Program-made: the position numbers and the translations under genes
Shown here: positions 1 through 9,611 of the stretch, piece after piece
Numbering within the stretch: position 1 is the stretch's first letter
How the letters are laid out: every line of letters begins with the position of its first letter
Source: Flammula alnicola
Taxonomy: Eukaryota > Basidiomycota > Agaricomycetes > Agaricales > Strophariaceae
Reading direction: 5' to 3'
Assembly: GCA_015499995.1 (NCBI GenBank)
Contig: JADNRV010000611.1
Coordinates: 1-22,112, forward strand
Length of the DNA stretch: 22,112 bases
The notes under the pieces: generated by a model
The model's input: the letters and a program-made list of their open reading frames with translations, nothing else
Told to the model about the DNA's origin: nothing
Databases searched by the model: none

Positions 1-540
1 GTACCAAGTGGGAATCGGAGCTGCGACTCCATGCAGTCCTACAGTCGGGAGCCAAGCAAATTTGAATTGTAGGCGTCTGATCCAAGAATTGTAAAAGGAG
101 AGTTTTTGACTGATTATGTTGTGGTACCGACTGGTCCCATTATGTAAGTATGGATTGCCCTCTTGATCCTTATTTCACTCCATGGTCTTGGAAGTCAAGA
201 TCTTTTCAAGGCCTTTTCAACACAAGAGAGTTGGATTTACAAGTTCACGGACATGATTTGGACGAGACGTGACGCCCATCGGCGATCGCCGTTAGCGACG
301 CCCCCACGTGACAGCGCGTCAGCGGCGGTGCCCCTTATATTATTCGAACCACGACCAAATAAAGGGACAAACATAACTTAGTCGCTCCTCCAATCTTGCC
401 ATCGTCGACCCAGGTTCTCGCTTTCTCTCGCAGCTTCTAGCTGTTGTCGGCGTCTGTCACGTTTACGAAAGGCCTTACGCCCATAACGCAGCCTACGCAC
501 CTCACGCTCTCTCAAGAATCAACGATTTCGACAAGAAGAT
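1..540 (+). promoter_or_regulatory. Upstream region / putative promoter of the seven-helix protein gene
   Basis: No coding exon could be supported here; the small open frames lack recognisable content. Features that can be seen are a GC-rich block at about 265-330 with a CACGTG hexamer (305-310) and a perfect 12-bp palindrome (280-291), a TATA-like TTATATTA at 335-342, and a pyrimidine-rich stretch from about 383 to 440, as is common near fungal transcription starts. The start codon at 541 lies about 200 bp downstream of the TATA-like site. The promoter role is inferred from position only. The first 160 bases could belong to an upstream neighbour but show nothing recognisable. Confidence 0.4.
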
Positions 541-3500
541 ATGGTTCCTCTCATCCCCGCTCTCGCACTTGCTTTCGTTTCTTTTATAGCTTCAGCTTTC
601 GTCATTCTTCGCATTGTTATCCCAATTCTGCCACCGCATCCTCTCAGCAAGCGTGTTTCACCCGTAAGTTCTTTTCTTGGCAGAAAATATGACTGGCTCA
701 AACTTTCCATTGTAGGCCGAATTTGGGCTACCCACCTTTCGATCTCTTTCCCCGTCTGACAAGAGCCATTTATGGTTGGCAGGGCTTGACCTTCTCGCCG
801 TTTCTCTTTTTATATGGCAAATTGTCAACGAGTCGACCGCTGGACCGTCAGGAATTGGGATGGCCACAGACCCAGGTTCAGCGATTCGATTATGGATTGC
901 GGTGACAGTTAGACAAACATGTCTTCTCTTCGTTGCCGCTATTACCCTGCTTCATATTCGTATGGCGCATTCCGTCTCCTTTGGCGCAAGACATTGGATG
1001 CTCTGGGGCCCGACGGCTTTGCTCGTTGTAACCTCGACCACCATCGCTGGCCTCTTATCAGGAACGGGCGTCAGTACCCTGTTCTATGGTCTGACAGCAT
1101 ACACGGCTACCATCGCTGTTTTAAGTAGCATTGCATTCGGCTGTCTCATTCGCACTCTCTTCGTCATCAAGAAGAATCTTACTGTCCTCCACGACGCCGT
1201 CGACCCATGGCCGCCCGCCAGGCAGGTAGAAGAGAAGCCACGGCCCTCATTTGCTACTGAAGACATTGATGCCATTCGCGACGGCGCCTCGTGGATCACT
1301 TCCAACGCCAGTTCTCGCAGGGGTTCCGTGTCAGCGTGGTCATTCTCAACTCATCACACTGTGACTACTTCTCAACATCACGGCCGTCCTCAAACTGCGG
1401 CGCATCCTTCAGTACCTGCGAAATCATCATTTTGGTTTGGCTCGACGACACCGAATGATATTCAAGTTCCTCCTGTTCCACCACTTCCTTCTCCATATGG
1501 CCCCATCTCGCCAACCATGGCCGACCCGGATCCATTCAGAAAGGATCCTCCTACTCCAAGCCATCAAAAGATGCGCATGGGCTCTCAAAGCTCCTGGTTA
1601 ACATCTTCAAATGGCTCGCACACGACCGTCACGTCTTGGTCTTATCCGACGACTCATCATGAAGATGTAATCCAGACTGCCAGCACTCTCGATTTCCACA
1701 CTGCCCCTGTCAGTCGCCCACTTACACCCGCTATGGCTGATGCTCAAGTCCTGGGTGGGTATGGCTATGCGCCAGGTGGATTGGAGGCAGAAAAAGGATT
1801 GGCTGCATTGGCAACTCCTGTTGGCTCGACGCTCGAAATTTCCATTATGCCCGCTATTGGATGGTCAGTAATGATTTGGCTTCCTCTTGTAAGTGCCTTC
1901 ACATATATCTATTGCGAAATAACTCTGAATTTATCTTCAACAGGGTTTTGCTTTACCTTACTTTATTATTCTTTCACAGAATGTGTTGCCCTCTACACTC
2001 GTACAGATCCTGTTCATCCTGTCGGTGACTCTATCTTCTCCGCTCTTGGCTTTTAACCTTCTATGCGGCGCTCCTCTTCCCATCCCAGTTGGTCTCTTCG
2101 ACATGCGTGATTCATTACCTACGGATGCAAACCGACAGATGATTCATGGTAGTTTCCCTCCGCATGGGTTTTCTCATGAGTATAAGCGTAGCACTAGCTG
2201 CAGCGTTACTGTTGTCGAAGGTCGCCGCAGTGGTGACGTTTGGCTCAGCAAAGGCGATGCCGTTGATGGAAAGGGAAAATTGGGAAGGGCGATTGGCTTG
2301 TTGTCGACAACACCCAAGCTCTCAGTCTTGCCACCCGACGAGAATGACGATATAATGGAACTGCCTCCTATTCCTATTCAAGACGATTCAATGCCTGTCC
2401 ACGTTCATGGCACACCTCATTCGGAGACCAGCGTACAATTTGGGAGGCTCAGGAAGGAGTCGAAAACGAGTTCCCACAACTCAGCCGGCGACGAGAACAT
2501 GGCCTTCGCAAGCAGGATCATGATCGCTCAGAGGCACTATTCGGCGCTAGCTCAAACGGTCGTGGTACCTGGCTCAGCAGGATCCAATACCGCAGGAAAT
2601 CGCGAGTCAGCTGGAGCCAGCACTTTGATAGGCGCCGCAACGGGTGCCGCGAGCAAACGTAGCAGCCACGCATCTCATCTTCGATCTCGTTCCGTTTCTT
2701 CCGTCAACGGCCCTCAGACCCCCACTGGCCAAGAGCATTTCAACCCGAGCCCACCGCCATCTTTCCCTCTTCCACCGACCCCTCCCAATGTTCGGGCCGC
2801 GCGGCTCGCGATGCTCGCGCATAAGAAGTCGTTCTCATCTGGGTTCTCTCTTGGCCATGTCGATGTTGATGACCTGAATGAGATCGATGCGCTGACTGCC
2901 GGGGTTCTTCCTCTCCTTGTTCCTGGGCTGAAAGTCGGTGAGGAGATGAAAATCAAGAAGGGCGATTACACCCCTCCCGGCAGTTTCAGCAAGAGCAAAG
3001 GAAAGAAGGTCGCCAAGAAGCTTACGGAATTCGGCGAGGACTTTTCGTCGCCTGAAGTGCATTCGACCCCTGCTAGGAGACGCAATCCTCGAGGAAGAAA
3101 GGAGTCTGGACATAAGAAAAACCACTTCAGCTTGCCTAGGTAATTATTTTCTGCTTTTCTATAAAAAAAAATGTGACTAACGTTGTTACCTCTAGTTTGA
3201 GCCTCGGAAAAGAGGGAATGCACTCTCTGTCTGCATGGAGTGCTGAGATCCGGAACGCCTTGGAGCACAAAGTTGGCCAATATACTGCTGTTCCGAGCAA
3301 TGTTGACCTTGGACGAAGGAACACTGTCGTAGGCATCGAATCCGCCTCCAATCCAGTCTCGCACCTTCAGTCTGTCGAAGAGGAGGAAGAGAGGACCGCA
3401 TCCAGAGGATTAGGACGCACCATGTCCACCCGCTCCTTGGGCCTTCGCGCGGATGTTCCTCACGACGTCGATACTGCGCGCTCATCAATTATCAGTATCA

Positions 3501-4177
3501 ACAACATGCCACCATCTGCTGCTTCCACAGTCACCTTGTTCGATGATTTCGAAGCTGGATTACAATCTGGACCGCAAGCTGAAAGCACTCCGCACAGCAC
3601 CGTCACACAAAAGCCAACTTCTCGTCGCCCGCCACCACCCATGCCTGAACGCCGTCGCTCGACCATCAGATACATAAAATCCGATGATACCCAGAACATT
3701 CCCGACACATACCCATTAGAAGAAACCACGACAAACCCTGAACCTGCGACGTCTACCATGTCCTCAATTGCGCAATGGTCGTCCCGTGCTGTCCGGCCTC
3801 TTATGCCCAAGGCCAGCAAATTGCAACGCAATCCTTCTGACTCGACTTCACCAAAGGAAGGTTTACGCACCCTGGCTCTTCTGCAGGACCGTGGCAATAT
3901 TGCGAACAACGTCAATACCAGCCCGACTTCTGTCGAGATACGCCCTCTGACGTTTGGAAAGGCTCAGAAAACACGCAAGGCGCCTCAGGATGAGAACGCC
4001 AATTCGGGTGCCCCTTTAGGTTCTCGAAACAAGAACCTCAAGTCGTTGACGCTTGCTCGGTCCGAGACCAGTAAGGTGCGAGGCATCCTGCGCAAGACTG
4101 AAATCCTTCCAGAGGTGGTCGTCCGTCCGCCGTCCACGACTGAGCACAACGCTTTCAGCTACAGTTTCCGTGATTGA
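541..4177 (+). CDS. Seven-helix membrane protein with long disordered loop and tail, function unknown
   Basis: Four exons join in frame: 541-663, 716-1888, 1944-3139 and 3196-4177, with GT-AG introns of 52-56 nt, giving 1157 residues. I do not recognise the family. By eye there are seven hydrophobic segments at about residues 3-31, 60-78, 100-122, 135-155, 164-192, 418-445 and 449-474. Positive charges after segments 1, 3 and 5 suggest an outside N-terminus and a cytoplasmic tail. A Ser/Pro/His-rich loop of about 225 residues separates segments 5 and 6, and a tail of about 680 residues follows segment 7, with proline runs near exon-3 residues such as PSPPPSFPLPPTPPN and RRPPPPMPERRRS in exon 4, which could bind SH3 or WW domains. 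The start at 541 is the first ATG that gives a signal-anchor-like helix and splices cleanly. Gene structure is well supported; a receptor or sensor role is only a topological guess. Confidence 0.8.
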
Positions 4178-4749
4178 TTCACATCTATACCCCGCCGGGT
4201 TTGACACTTAATTTTTTTTTGCACATGTTTATTACTTTTGTTCTGGCGCTTTGCTTTTGACCTTGAACTCTTTTTTGCTTTGCTCCATCTATCTGTTCTG
4301 CTTTGTCGCTGCTTTTTTCGTCCTTTTACTGTCTCTCTCTCGCATTGCACATCCTCCATCCTCCATCACACACAAATCTGTTATGTCTCAAGTTATCTCG
4401 CAAGTCGTAGCTATAGTTTTACTGTCGCATATCTCTCCGTCCTTATGCTTTCTTAGCTAGCTCTCTCAGTAACAGGTTGCTGTCACCAAAATGTTTTCTA
4501 CGTACCTATGCCTCTATGCTGTCTCTGTTCTATAACCACTACGTACCAAATACTTCAACTCGTCTTTGTTTTGTCTTCCATCGTACATAGTGCGCTTGTT
4601 CCTTGCCGTATGTACTGTCGACACATCAAATAGACGACTTGGTAAATCTCTGAAAAATGGCTGCATCAATGAGAGGAGACATTATTCAAGGAGCCAGCGG
4701 GGCCCTTTTAAAATTTCAACATATGCAATGGCTAATGGTTCCACAGTAA
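4178..4749. other. Convergent intergenic region (3' UTRs)
   Basis: This stretch lies between the stop codon of the seven-helix protein gene (+) and the stop codon of the THOC3-like gene (-). It is T- and CT-rich on the plus strand up to about 4470, as expected of a fungal 3' untranslated region. No coding exon, RNA gene or repeat was recognised. Confidence 0.5.
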
Positions 4750-6172
4750 CTACTCAAGCAGACCGAACATGCTTATGACAGCAACAGGTGCAGGGCCTCC
4801 CTCTCTCGCTTTCGTCTGCCCACAGTATGCGATGACGTATTTTGAAGGGTGCCAAGTGACCGTCGGCGACGGTGCTAGAGCGGGAACACGATGGAGAGGA
4901 GCGCCAGTCTCTGTTGCACACTAGAATTGCGTTTAATTTTAGAGACAAATCCCACTGAAGAATAAGGATAGACCCACGATATCAATATATGTACCCCCAT
5001 TGGCAATGGCCAAGTATTCGCCGTCGTAGGAGAAGCTGAGAGCGTTGATGCCATTTCTAGAGATATGATGAGAAAACGAAGCCGATGGTAGTGGAATTAG
5101 GTTGCCTACTCGCAAACTGTGATCGTTCGAGCACATATCCAATCATTGAGGTCAAACATGTTGATGATAGAATCAAAACCTCCCGAGGCCAGGTACCTTC
5201 CTCGAGGGTCCAGTGCCAAGGCAATACATCCTCCAACATGGGCAGCTGGACTCTCTTTTACTACGAGCGAAGGGTAGTCCATAACGCGTAGCGTGTGTTC
5301 CGTGTGATGCGAAACCACGACACCATCTCCAAGGTGGTTGAAAATCGCAGTCGATCCTGCTGTCTAGAGGAATGGTTGTTATTTGAGTGTTTAACAACGC
5401 AAATAACCAGGACGTACTGCTTCTCGTTCAGACAAGTGCCATTCGTCCTTTGTGTCGTCGAGCGTCCTTCCTAATGTCATGAAGAAGAGTTGGTGGCCCG
5501 CTGATACATATAACAGGGATCGACCGTCGGGCGAGTAGCTTGTTTGCACTGGTGAAACTTTCAGAGCTAGTTGTTGTGTATATCGACTTTCTGGACGGGC
5601 ATGGCCATGAATAATGAGACATATAATATGGATGAGGTCAACATACGTCGCGCATCCCAGAACACAATACGCCTATCCCTCTGGCTTGATGTACAGAAGA
5701 GCTCAGGATGCGTAGGATTCCATGAGACATAGTCAACATCGTCCGAATGACCTCCAGTATATGTAGTTGCGCTTCTCGACTCCATCTACAAATAATATGT
5801 TTATTAGCAGCAAATTGGAGAAGAAATACAACAGTGTATACTTACACTCTTCTCTGGAATCCATACCCTCGTTATCTTGTCAATCCCAACGGCTGCAAGC
5901 TTCTTTCCATCGCAACTCCAGGCAACATGGGTCATAGCCTGCGAGCTCGGCATGCGGTAATCGCGCGGTTTGAACGCCGAGAAAGTTGGGGGCTACACGA
6001 ACACGAAGTGGCGCAACCAATTGAGATGAGTTACAGGCGATCGTTGTCGGAAAAGAGGCGTTCATACATGGATACCTCTCACGGCGAAGGTGGTATGGAG
6101 AGCGGGGGAAGGCGGGCGTTCGGGGGGCGGAATCTCTTCTTCGTCCTTTGGGGCGGGTGGTAATTGCGACAT
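4750..6172 (-). CDS. THOC3/Tex1-like WD40 protein (TREX/THO complex)
   Basis: Seven exons on the minus strand join in frame: 6172-6083, 5992-5846, 5785-5647, 5590-5418, 5363-5110, 5056-4978 and 4920-4750. All introns are GT-AG and 53-90 nt. The product is 350 residues, close to the usual length of THOC3. A short acidic/proline-rich N-terminus (about residues 1-40) is followed by WD40 blades throughout; clear repeat cores are HVAWSCDGKKLA...RVW (about 52-74), SWNPTHPELF...VFWDAR (about 98-124), ALDPRGRYLASGGFDSIINMFD in exon 5, ALSFSYDGEYLA in exon 6 and VTWHPSKYVIAYCG in exon 7. THOC3 in other eukaryotes is part of THO/TREX, which couples transcription to mRNA packaging and export in the nucleus. 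The assignment is from remembered blade-by-blade similarity; another WD40 family is possible but the order and length fit well. A transposon ends 70 bp upstream of the ATG. Confidence 0.85.
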
Positions 6173-6270
6173 GGTATGTTTTTTAAAAGGGCCTGGGAGA
6201 GATTAATGTGGTGGAAGTTCCAGTCTATAGCTATTACTCGAGTACTGTACCATTTCGACCAAGTGTTCAC

Positions 6271-6669
6271 GTCACGCATCACACCGGGAAAAAAAGACCT
6301 TTTTTTAATTCGCCTTACTGCCGTTTGCATAATTCCGTGAACAAACTCATTTCTTTTTTGAGGCGTGACGTGACCGGTTGACCGCTCACATGACTATCAA
6401 GCGCTGATGGGACTGACTACTACTACTGTACTATTTCGACCGATCGTTCACGTCACGCATCACAGGGGGTCGTGAACTGAACAAATATGCAATTCGTCAC
6501 GCATCACAAGGGCCTGTGAACGACGCCGAAATTGAAAGTTGCAGGTAAAAATTATTTTTTGGGCGCTTCGCGCTAATTTGTGAACATTTTGCTCACAAAA
6601 TTTGTCTCGTCACGCATCACTGCTGGTTATGAACATCGATGCCAGTGAACTATTGGCGTCACGCATCAC
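6271..6669 (+). repeat. Interspersed direct repeat GTCACGCATCAC, five copies
   Basis: Exact copies are at 6271-6282 (left end of the large element) and at 6452-6463, 6496-6507, 6609-6620 and 6658-6669 (inside the nested MITE). All five are in the same orientation on the plus strand. The four MITE copies are followed by a short spacer and then (G)TGAAC. Such subterminal repeats are often transposase-binding sites in DNA transposons, but that role is inferred here. Confidence 0.8.
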
Positions 6670-6700
6670 AGGGCGTGAACGATCGGTCGAAATAGTACAG
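6426..6700. mobile_element. Nested 275-bp MITE with 27-bp perfect terminal inverted repeats
   Basis: Inserted inside the larger element and flanked by TA at 6424-6425 and 6701-6702. The first 27 bases (6426-6452, starting CTGTACTATTTCGACC, then GATCGTTCACG) are exactly the reverse complement of 6674-6700. There is no coding capacity. The terminal 16 bases match the right end of the surrounding element exactly and the left end with one mismatch, so both were probably mobilised by the same or sister transposases. The interior is built from four same-orientation copies of GTCACGCATCAC, each followed within about 15 bases by a (G)TGAAC motif, plus a small inverted repeat AATTTGTGA/TCACAAAATT at 6575-6602. 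Confidence 0.85.
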
Positions 6701-6705
6701 TACTA

Positions 6706-7106
6706 GTAGAGATCGCCTCGGGGGGCCATATCAGCCTCCCATATAGTTCGAAGTTCTTCATCCCTTCTGCTGTGGACTTCTGATTTTTTTTTCATGTCAG
6801 ACCGTATCAAAAAAGGAGGCGAGCGAGGGAGGCAATGGAAAGGTTTTTATTTCTTGTAGCCTCCATTCGCCTCTGAATTTCATCAAGATAAAGCACAGGG
6901 TTCGCATCCAGAAGGGCAGAAATATACTCAATATCCCTGTCTTCAACTGTAGATGGTCTACCAGTACATTTGGTGAAGGGATTATTGACTTGACCATGTG
7001 CTCGGAAATTGTGGAAGACTTTGAACACAAGCCCGATTGAACAGTTGGCCTGTTCATATATTTGTCAGTAATCCAGGCCCTCTTCGAAGTACGAAGCTAC
7101 CATCCG
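6706..7106 (-). pseudogene. Transposase remnant, N-terminal DNA-binding region only
   Basis: On the minus strand, from about 7106 downwards, one frame reads MVASYFEEGLDY, a stop, then an uninterrupted stretch to about 6807 with a helix-turn-helix-like segment (FKVFHNFRAHGQV), the GRPS linker and DIEYISALLDANPVLYLDEI, ending in SIASLARLLF before a stop. A frame shift later, DEELRTIWEADMA is still readable near 6712-6750, just before the nested MITE. This order (HTH, GRP linker, second HTH with an LDE motif) is what I remember of Tc1/mariner transposases common in Agaricomycetes. The DDE/D catalytic domain is missing: after the MITE the sequence runs straight into the other inverted repeat. The in-frame TGA could also lie in an intron ending at ATGAACAG, so the first break is not certain. 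Confidence 0.6.
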
Positions 7107-7343
7107 AAGCCGTCATGAAAATGAGTATACGTAGAAAAAGAATCCTTATCTGAAACTATCGACGCATATCAGGACGTGCGAAAAATTCTATTTATGGAAG
7201 GTACGTCACATCACGCCTCAGAAAAAGAAATGAGTTTGTTCACGGAATTATGCAAACGGCAGTAAATCAAAAGAAAAATTATCGGCCTCCTCGGGGAGGC
7301 AAAATTCCCAAAATCGTGAACACTTGGTCGAAATAGTACAGTA

Positions 7344-7757
7344 GAACAACAAGCGCGTCGGATTTTGGAGGCCAATACCCTCATAACCCAACAATAACAA
7401 ATACATTCCTCGGCGTTCGGACGGGCCGCGATGTACCGTCACTACTCAGGCGACGTCTATCACCTGGCAAGCAGTAGAATATGTCCCCGTGTAAGTATAA
7501 TATTGCAAGAATATACTGTACTATCGTATTCCGAATGTTAGGACTGGGTCGACCGTAACGCGGGGTCGGACTCGCTGTCAGCGCATGCCAGCGAGAGCCT
7601 TTGAAGTTTGTACAGAACTTGTAATCAAGAAGTAACTCATTTATCAGTGATAGCGAAATGATAATGCGACGCTCATAGAGAGCGAATCCTAGTCACATAC
7701 ATACATCAAGCATGGCAACCATACAAGGGTACTCAACAAAATATAAGGAAACTTGAA
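7344..7757. other. Intergenic, transposon edge to epoxide hydrolase 3' end
   Basis: No gene seen. It probably holds the 3' UTR of the epoxide hydrolase gene on the minus strand. The only notable string is TACTGTACTAT at 7514-7524, which matches the start of the neighbouring element's terminal repeat together with its TA; the match stops after that, so it may be a relic or chance. Confidence 0.4.
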
Positions 7758-9156
7758 TCAAAGCTTCTCAAGGCGTTCGGGCTTCCCAGAACTTGTCAAA
7801 TGTTGAAGCCAGTTCGCAATAGTCTCTGTGATTTCGTCCTTTGCTTCAACCATCAGCCAATGGCCGCGTCCTTCAAGAGCGACATCTTGATATCTAGGGA
7901 TAAACTTTCTGGATTTTGCAATGACAAAGGGAGTGGCTGTCGCATCCTTTGTTCCCCATAGGAAGAGGACTGGGAGGTCTGCAGGAAGTTGGGCGTGAAG
8001 CCCGTAAGCTGGAATAATGTTAGCCTTCACCTATAACAGAGATGTGATAGGAGACATACCTAATTCTTCGTCATGTCTGAACTTGGCCGTTCGGTAATAA
8101 TTCAGAGGGCCGAACATTCCTTTGCTCAACTCTGAATAATAATATTGAAGTTCCTGGCAGGTAATCGTCAATGGAAAGAAGTGTACAACAGGTTTTGGCC
8201 TACTTTATCATTCAAGACGGATGGGTAGGCCTTATCTGGTGCCTTCAAGAGCAAGTTTTCAAGCGATCCGAGCTGGAAATATTTTCCCTTTGAGGTAGGA
8301 GTGCCGTACGTTAGCCGAAGGAATTTTTTCAGCTATGAAAAGTCGAGTTCAGAATTTGTAGTCGTATCAGAAGAAACCAAGGCCAACGTATGCAAGAATC
8401 TCCAGGTTCGATTTCGGACTTGCAAAATACACCTGATATCCCAGGTTAGGAGCACGACGAGCGACTTCCTCGACGGGTATGTATTCGCGAGAGGGTGGCG
8501 AGTATGGCACGCTCATTCTGTAATACAATAATTTACCAACTTCCACACTGAACTGGAGACAACGGGGACTTACATCACGAGGGCAAGGAGACGGCTCGGA
8601 TGCCAAAGGGCGAATCGACCAGCAGTGAAAGCGCCCCAATCATGTCCGATTAATACCTATTATAATTACGTTAACGCAAGGAACAGGGTTTGAATGAGTA
8701 GCACACATACCACTCTTTTGATTGCCAGTAAATCCAGTAGAGCAGCTAGGTCCGCGCAAAGCTTCTTTGTTGAGTATTCCGCTGCGTCAACTGGCTTTGA
8801 AGACCCTCCATACCCAAGCATGTCGGGCGCAATGACACGGCATCCACGACGGACCCATGGACCAATCTGGAAGCGCCAGCCATACCTACGAACATCCGAC
8901 ATGTTCATTAAGACCAGACCCAATGTTCAGCGCGATTATACATGCCAGAGATCTGGAAAACCATGAACAAGTAAAAGAGTTGGGGTTCGTTTTGGGTCAT
9001 AATCCTCCGGCAGTTGGTCTACCTAAATGACGGTCAAATGACTCTGGTCAGACGAGTTCGACGAGCAGATGATACGCGACTGACAAAATGGTAGGTGCGA
9101 CCGGTAGACAGTTGTTCGGTTCTATGGTTAAAGCTCTCTGGAATCTGGGGGTCCAT
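7758..9156 (-). CDS. Epoxide hydrolase (alpha/beta-hydrolase fold)
   Basis: Eight minus-strand exons join in frame: 9156-9085, 9022-8946, 8885-8711, 8656-8574, 8517-8388, 8332-8204, 8153-8060 and 8008-7758, giving 336 residues, a normal length for soluble epoxide hydrolases. The enzyme class hydrolyses epoxides to diols through an ester on a nucleophilic aspartate. Visible residues: oxyanion motif HGFP (44-47), nucleophile elbow GHDWGA with Asp114, lid tyrosines in GYQVYF (162-167) and NYYR (240-243), acid Asp275 in WGTKDAT and His303 in GRGHW. The start gives MDPQIPESF, in line with fungal relatives. Intron 2 (8945-8886) must begin with GC rather than GT to give DLWYGWR. Intron 5 uses a weak GTTGGC donor at 8387; a GC donor 6 bases earlier is also in phase. 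The last intron accepts at CCAG (8009-8010), not at the nearer TATAG, which would break the frame. The substrate cannot be told from the sequence. Confidence 0.9.
8886..8945 (-). other. GC-AG intron 2 of the epoxide hydrolase gene
   Basis: The 60-nt intron reads GCATGT at its 5' end and ends TTCGTAG. The exon joint CTCTG|G TAT GGC gives Leu-Trp-Tyr-Gly, the conserved family stretch after HGFPD. The only GT nearby (CAT|GTATAA, two bases on) leaves the phase wrong. The donor resembles GTATGT with T changed to C at position 2. Confidence 0.75.
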
Positions 9157-9586
9157 GGTAGTATTGAACCTGGAGAGGAGGCAACCAAGTTAACCGGTAC
9201 ACCGAGTCGCACCTTATATTGACTAGATGCACCGGTTATACTTGAGTTGAATGATGTTGATGCAACGTTGATGGCCAATTGAAGAGGAGTTGAGTCGGGG
9301 ATTTCGGAGTCTGAATACTGCGGGAAAGAATGATGCTGTTCTTTCTGACAAGTTCGGTGCCGGTGCTCGACTGTGACGACAACCACCGTCTCGAATTCCC
9401 ATAACCCTCCAGAGCACAACAATCTTCCCTTTGTCAACCCCATTCACTCCGCAAACAATTACCACCATCTCTTCTTATAGAGGCCTCGATACACACTGCC
9501 ACTTGATACCTATTTCAATATCCTTCATAACACAACCGTTTTTCACCAAGTAAGGTTCGTTTGACGCTTGATATATCAAGTTAAAA
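9157..9586. promoter_or_regulatory. Divergent promoter region, epoxide hydrolase (-) / Barentsz homolog (+)
   Basis: These 430 bases separate the two divergent start codons and must hold both promoters. No convincing TATA box was found. The plus-strand end (about 9400-9545) is rich in C and T with little G, as in fungal 5' leaders. Confidence 0.5.
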
Positions 9587-9611
9587 ATGATCATTAATCA
9601 TACGTTTCTAG
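9550..9611 (+). other. Possible 5'-UTR intron of the Barentsz homolog gene
   Basis: A GTAAGG donor at 9550 and a TTTCTAG acceptor ending at 9611 would define a 62-nt intron of the typical size for this window. If spliced, the ATG at 9587 is removed and translation starts at the in-frame ATG at 9620. No transcript evidence is available. Confidence 0.45.

Larger units (their letters stand above)
6243..7343. mobile_element. TA-flanked terminal-inverted-repeat DNA transposon, degenerate (Tc1/mariner-like)
   Basis: The element proper is 6245-7341 (1097 bp), flanked by TA at 6243-6244 and 7342-7343, as expected of TA target-site duplication. Its ends are CTGTACCATTTCGACC on the left and the reverse complement of CTGTACTATTTCGACC on the right, extending to about 26 bp with one mismatch (through AAGTGTTCACG). 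Inside, a second long block is also inverted: 6315-6374 matches the reverse complement of about 7206-7265 over about 60 bp with few differences, so the inverted repeats span roughly 130-136 bp with a divergent insert. Between them lie a decayed transposase start on the minus strand and a nested 275-bp element. Tc1/mariner membership rests on the TA duplications and the transposase remnant. It cannot move by itself, because no catalytic domain remains. Confidence 0.8.

Noticed and set aside
2835..3915. Long minus-strand open frames under the seven-helix protein gene (up to 151 codons)
   Set aside because: They are antisense to a well-supported exon, with compositions that mirror the Ser/Pro-rich codons of the real frame.
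7514..7524. TACTGTACTAT resembling a third transposon end outside the main element
   Set aside because: The match covers only 11 bases including the TA and stops before the conserved TTCGACC; no partner end is visible nearby, so chance or an old relic cannot be told apart.
7541..7600. GC-rich segment that might be a tRNA
   Set aside because: No acceptor-stem pairing and no proper T-loop GGTTCGA-type box were found.
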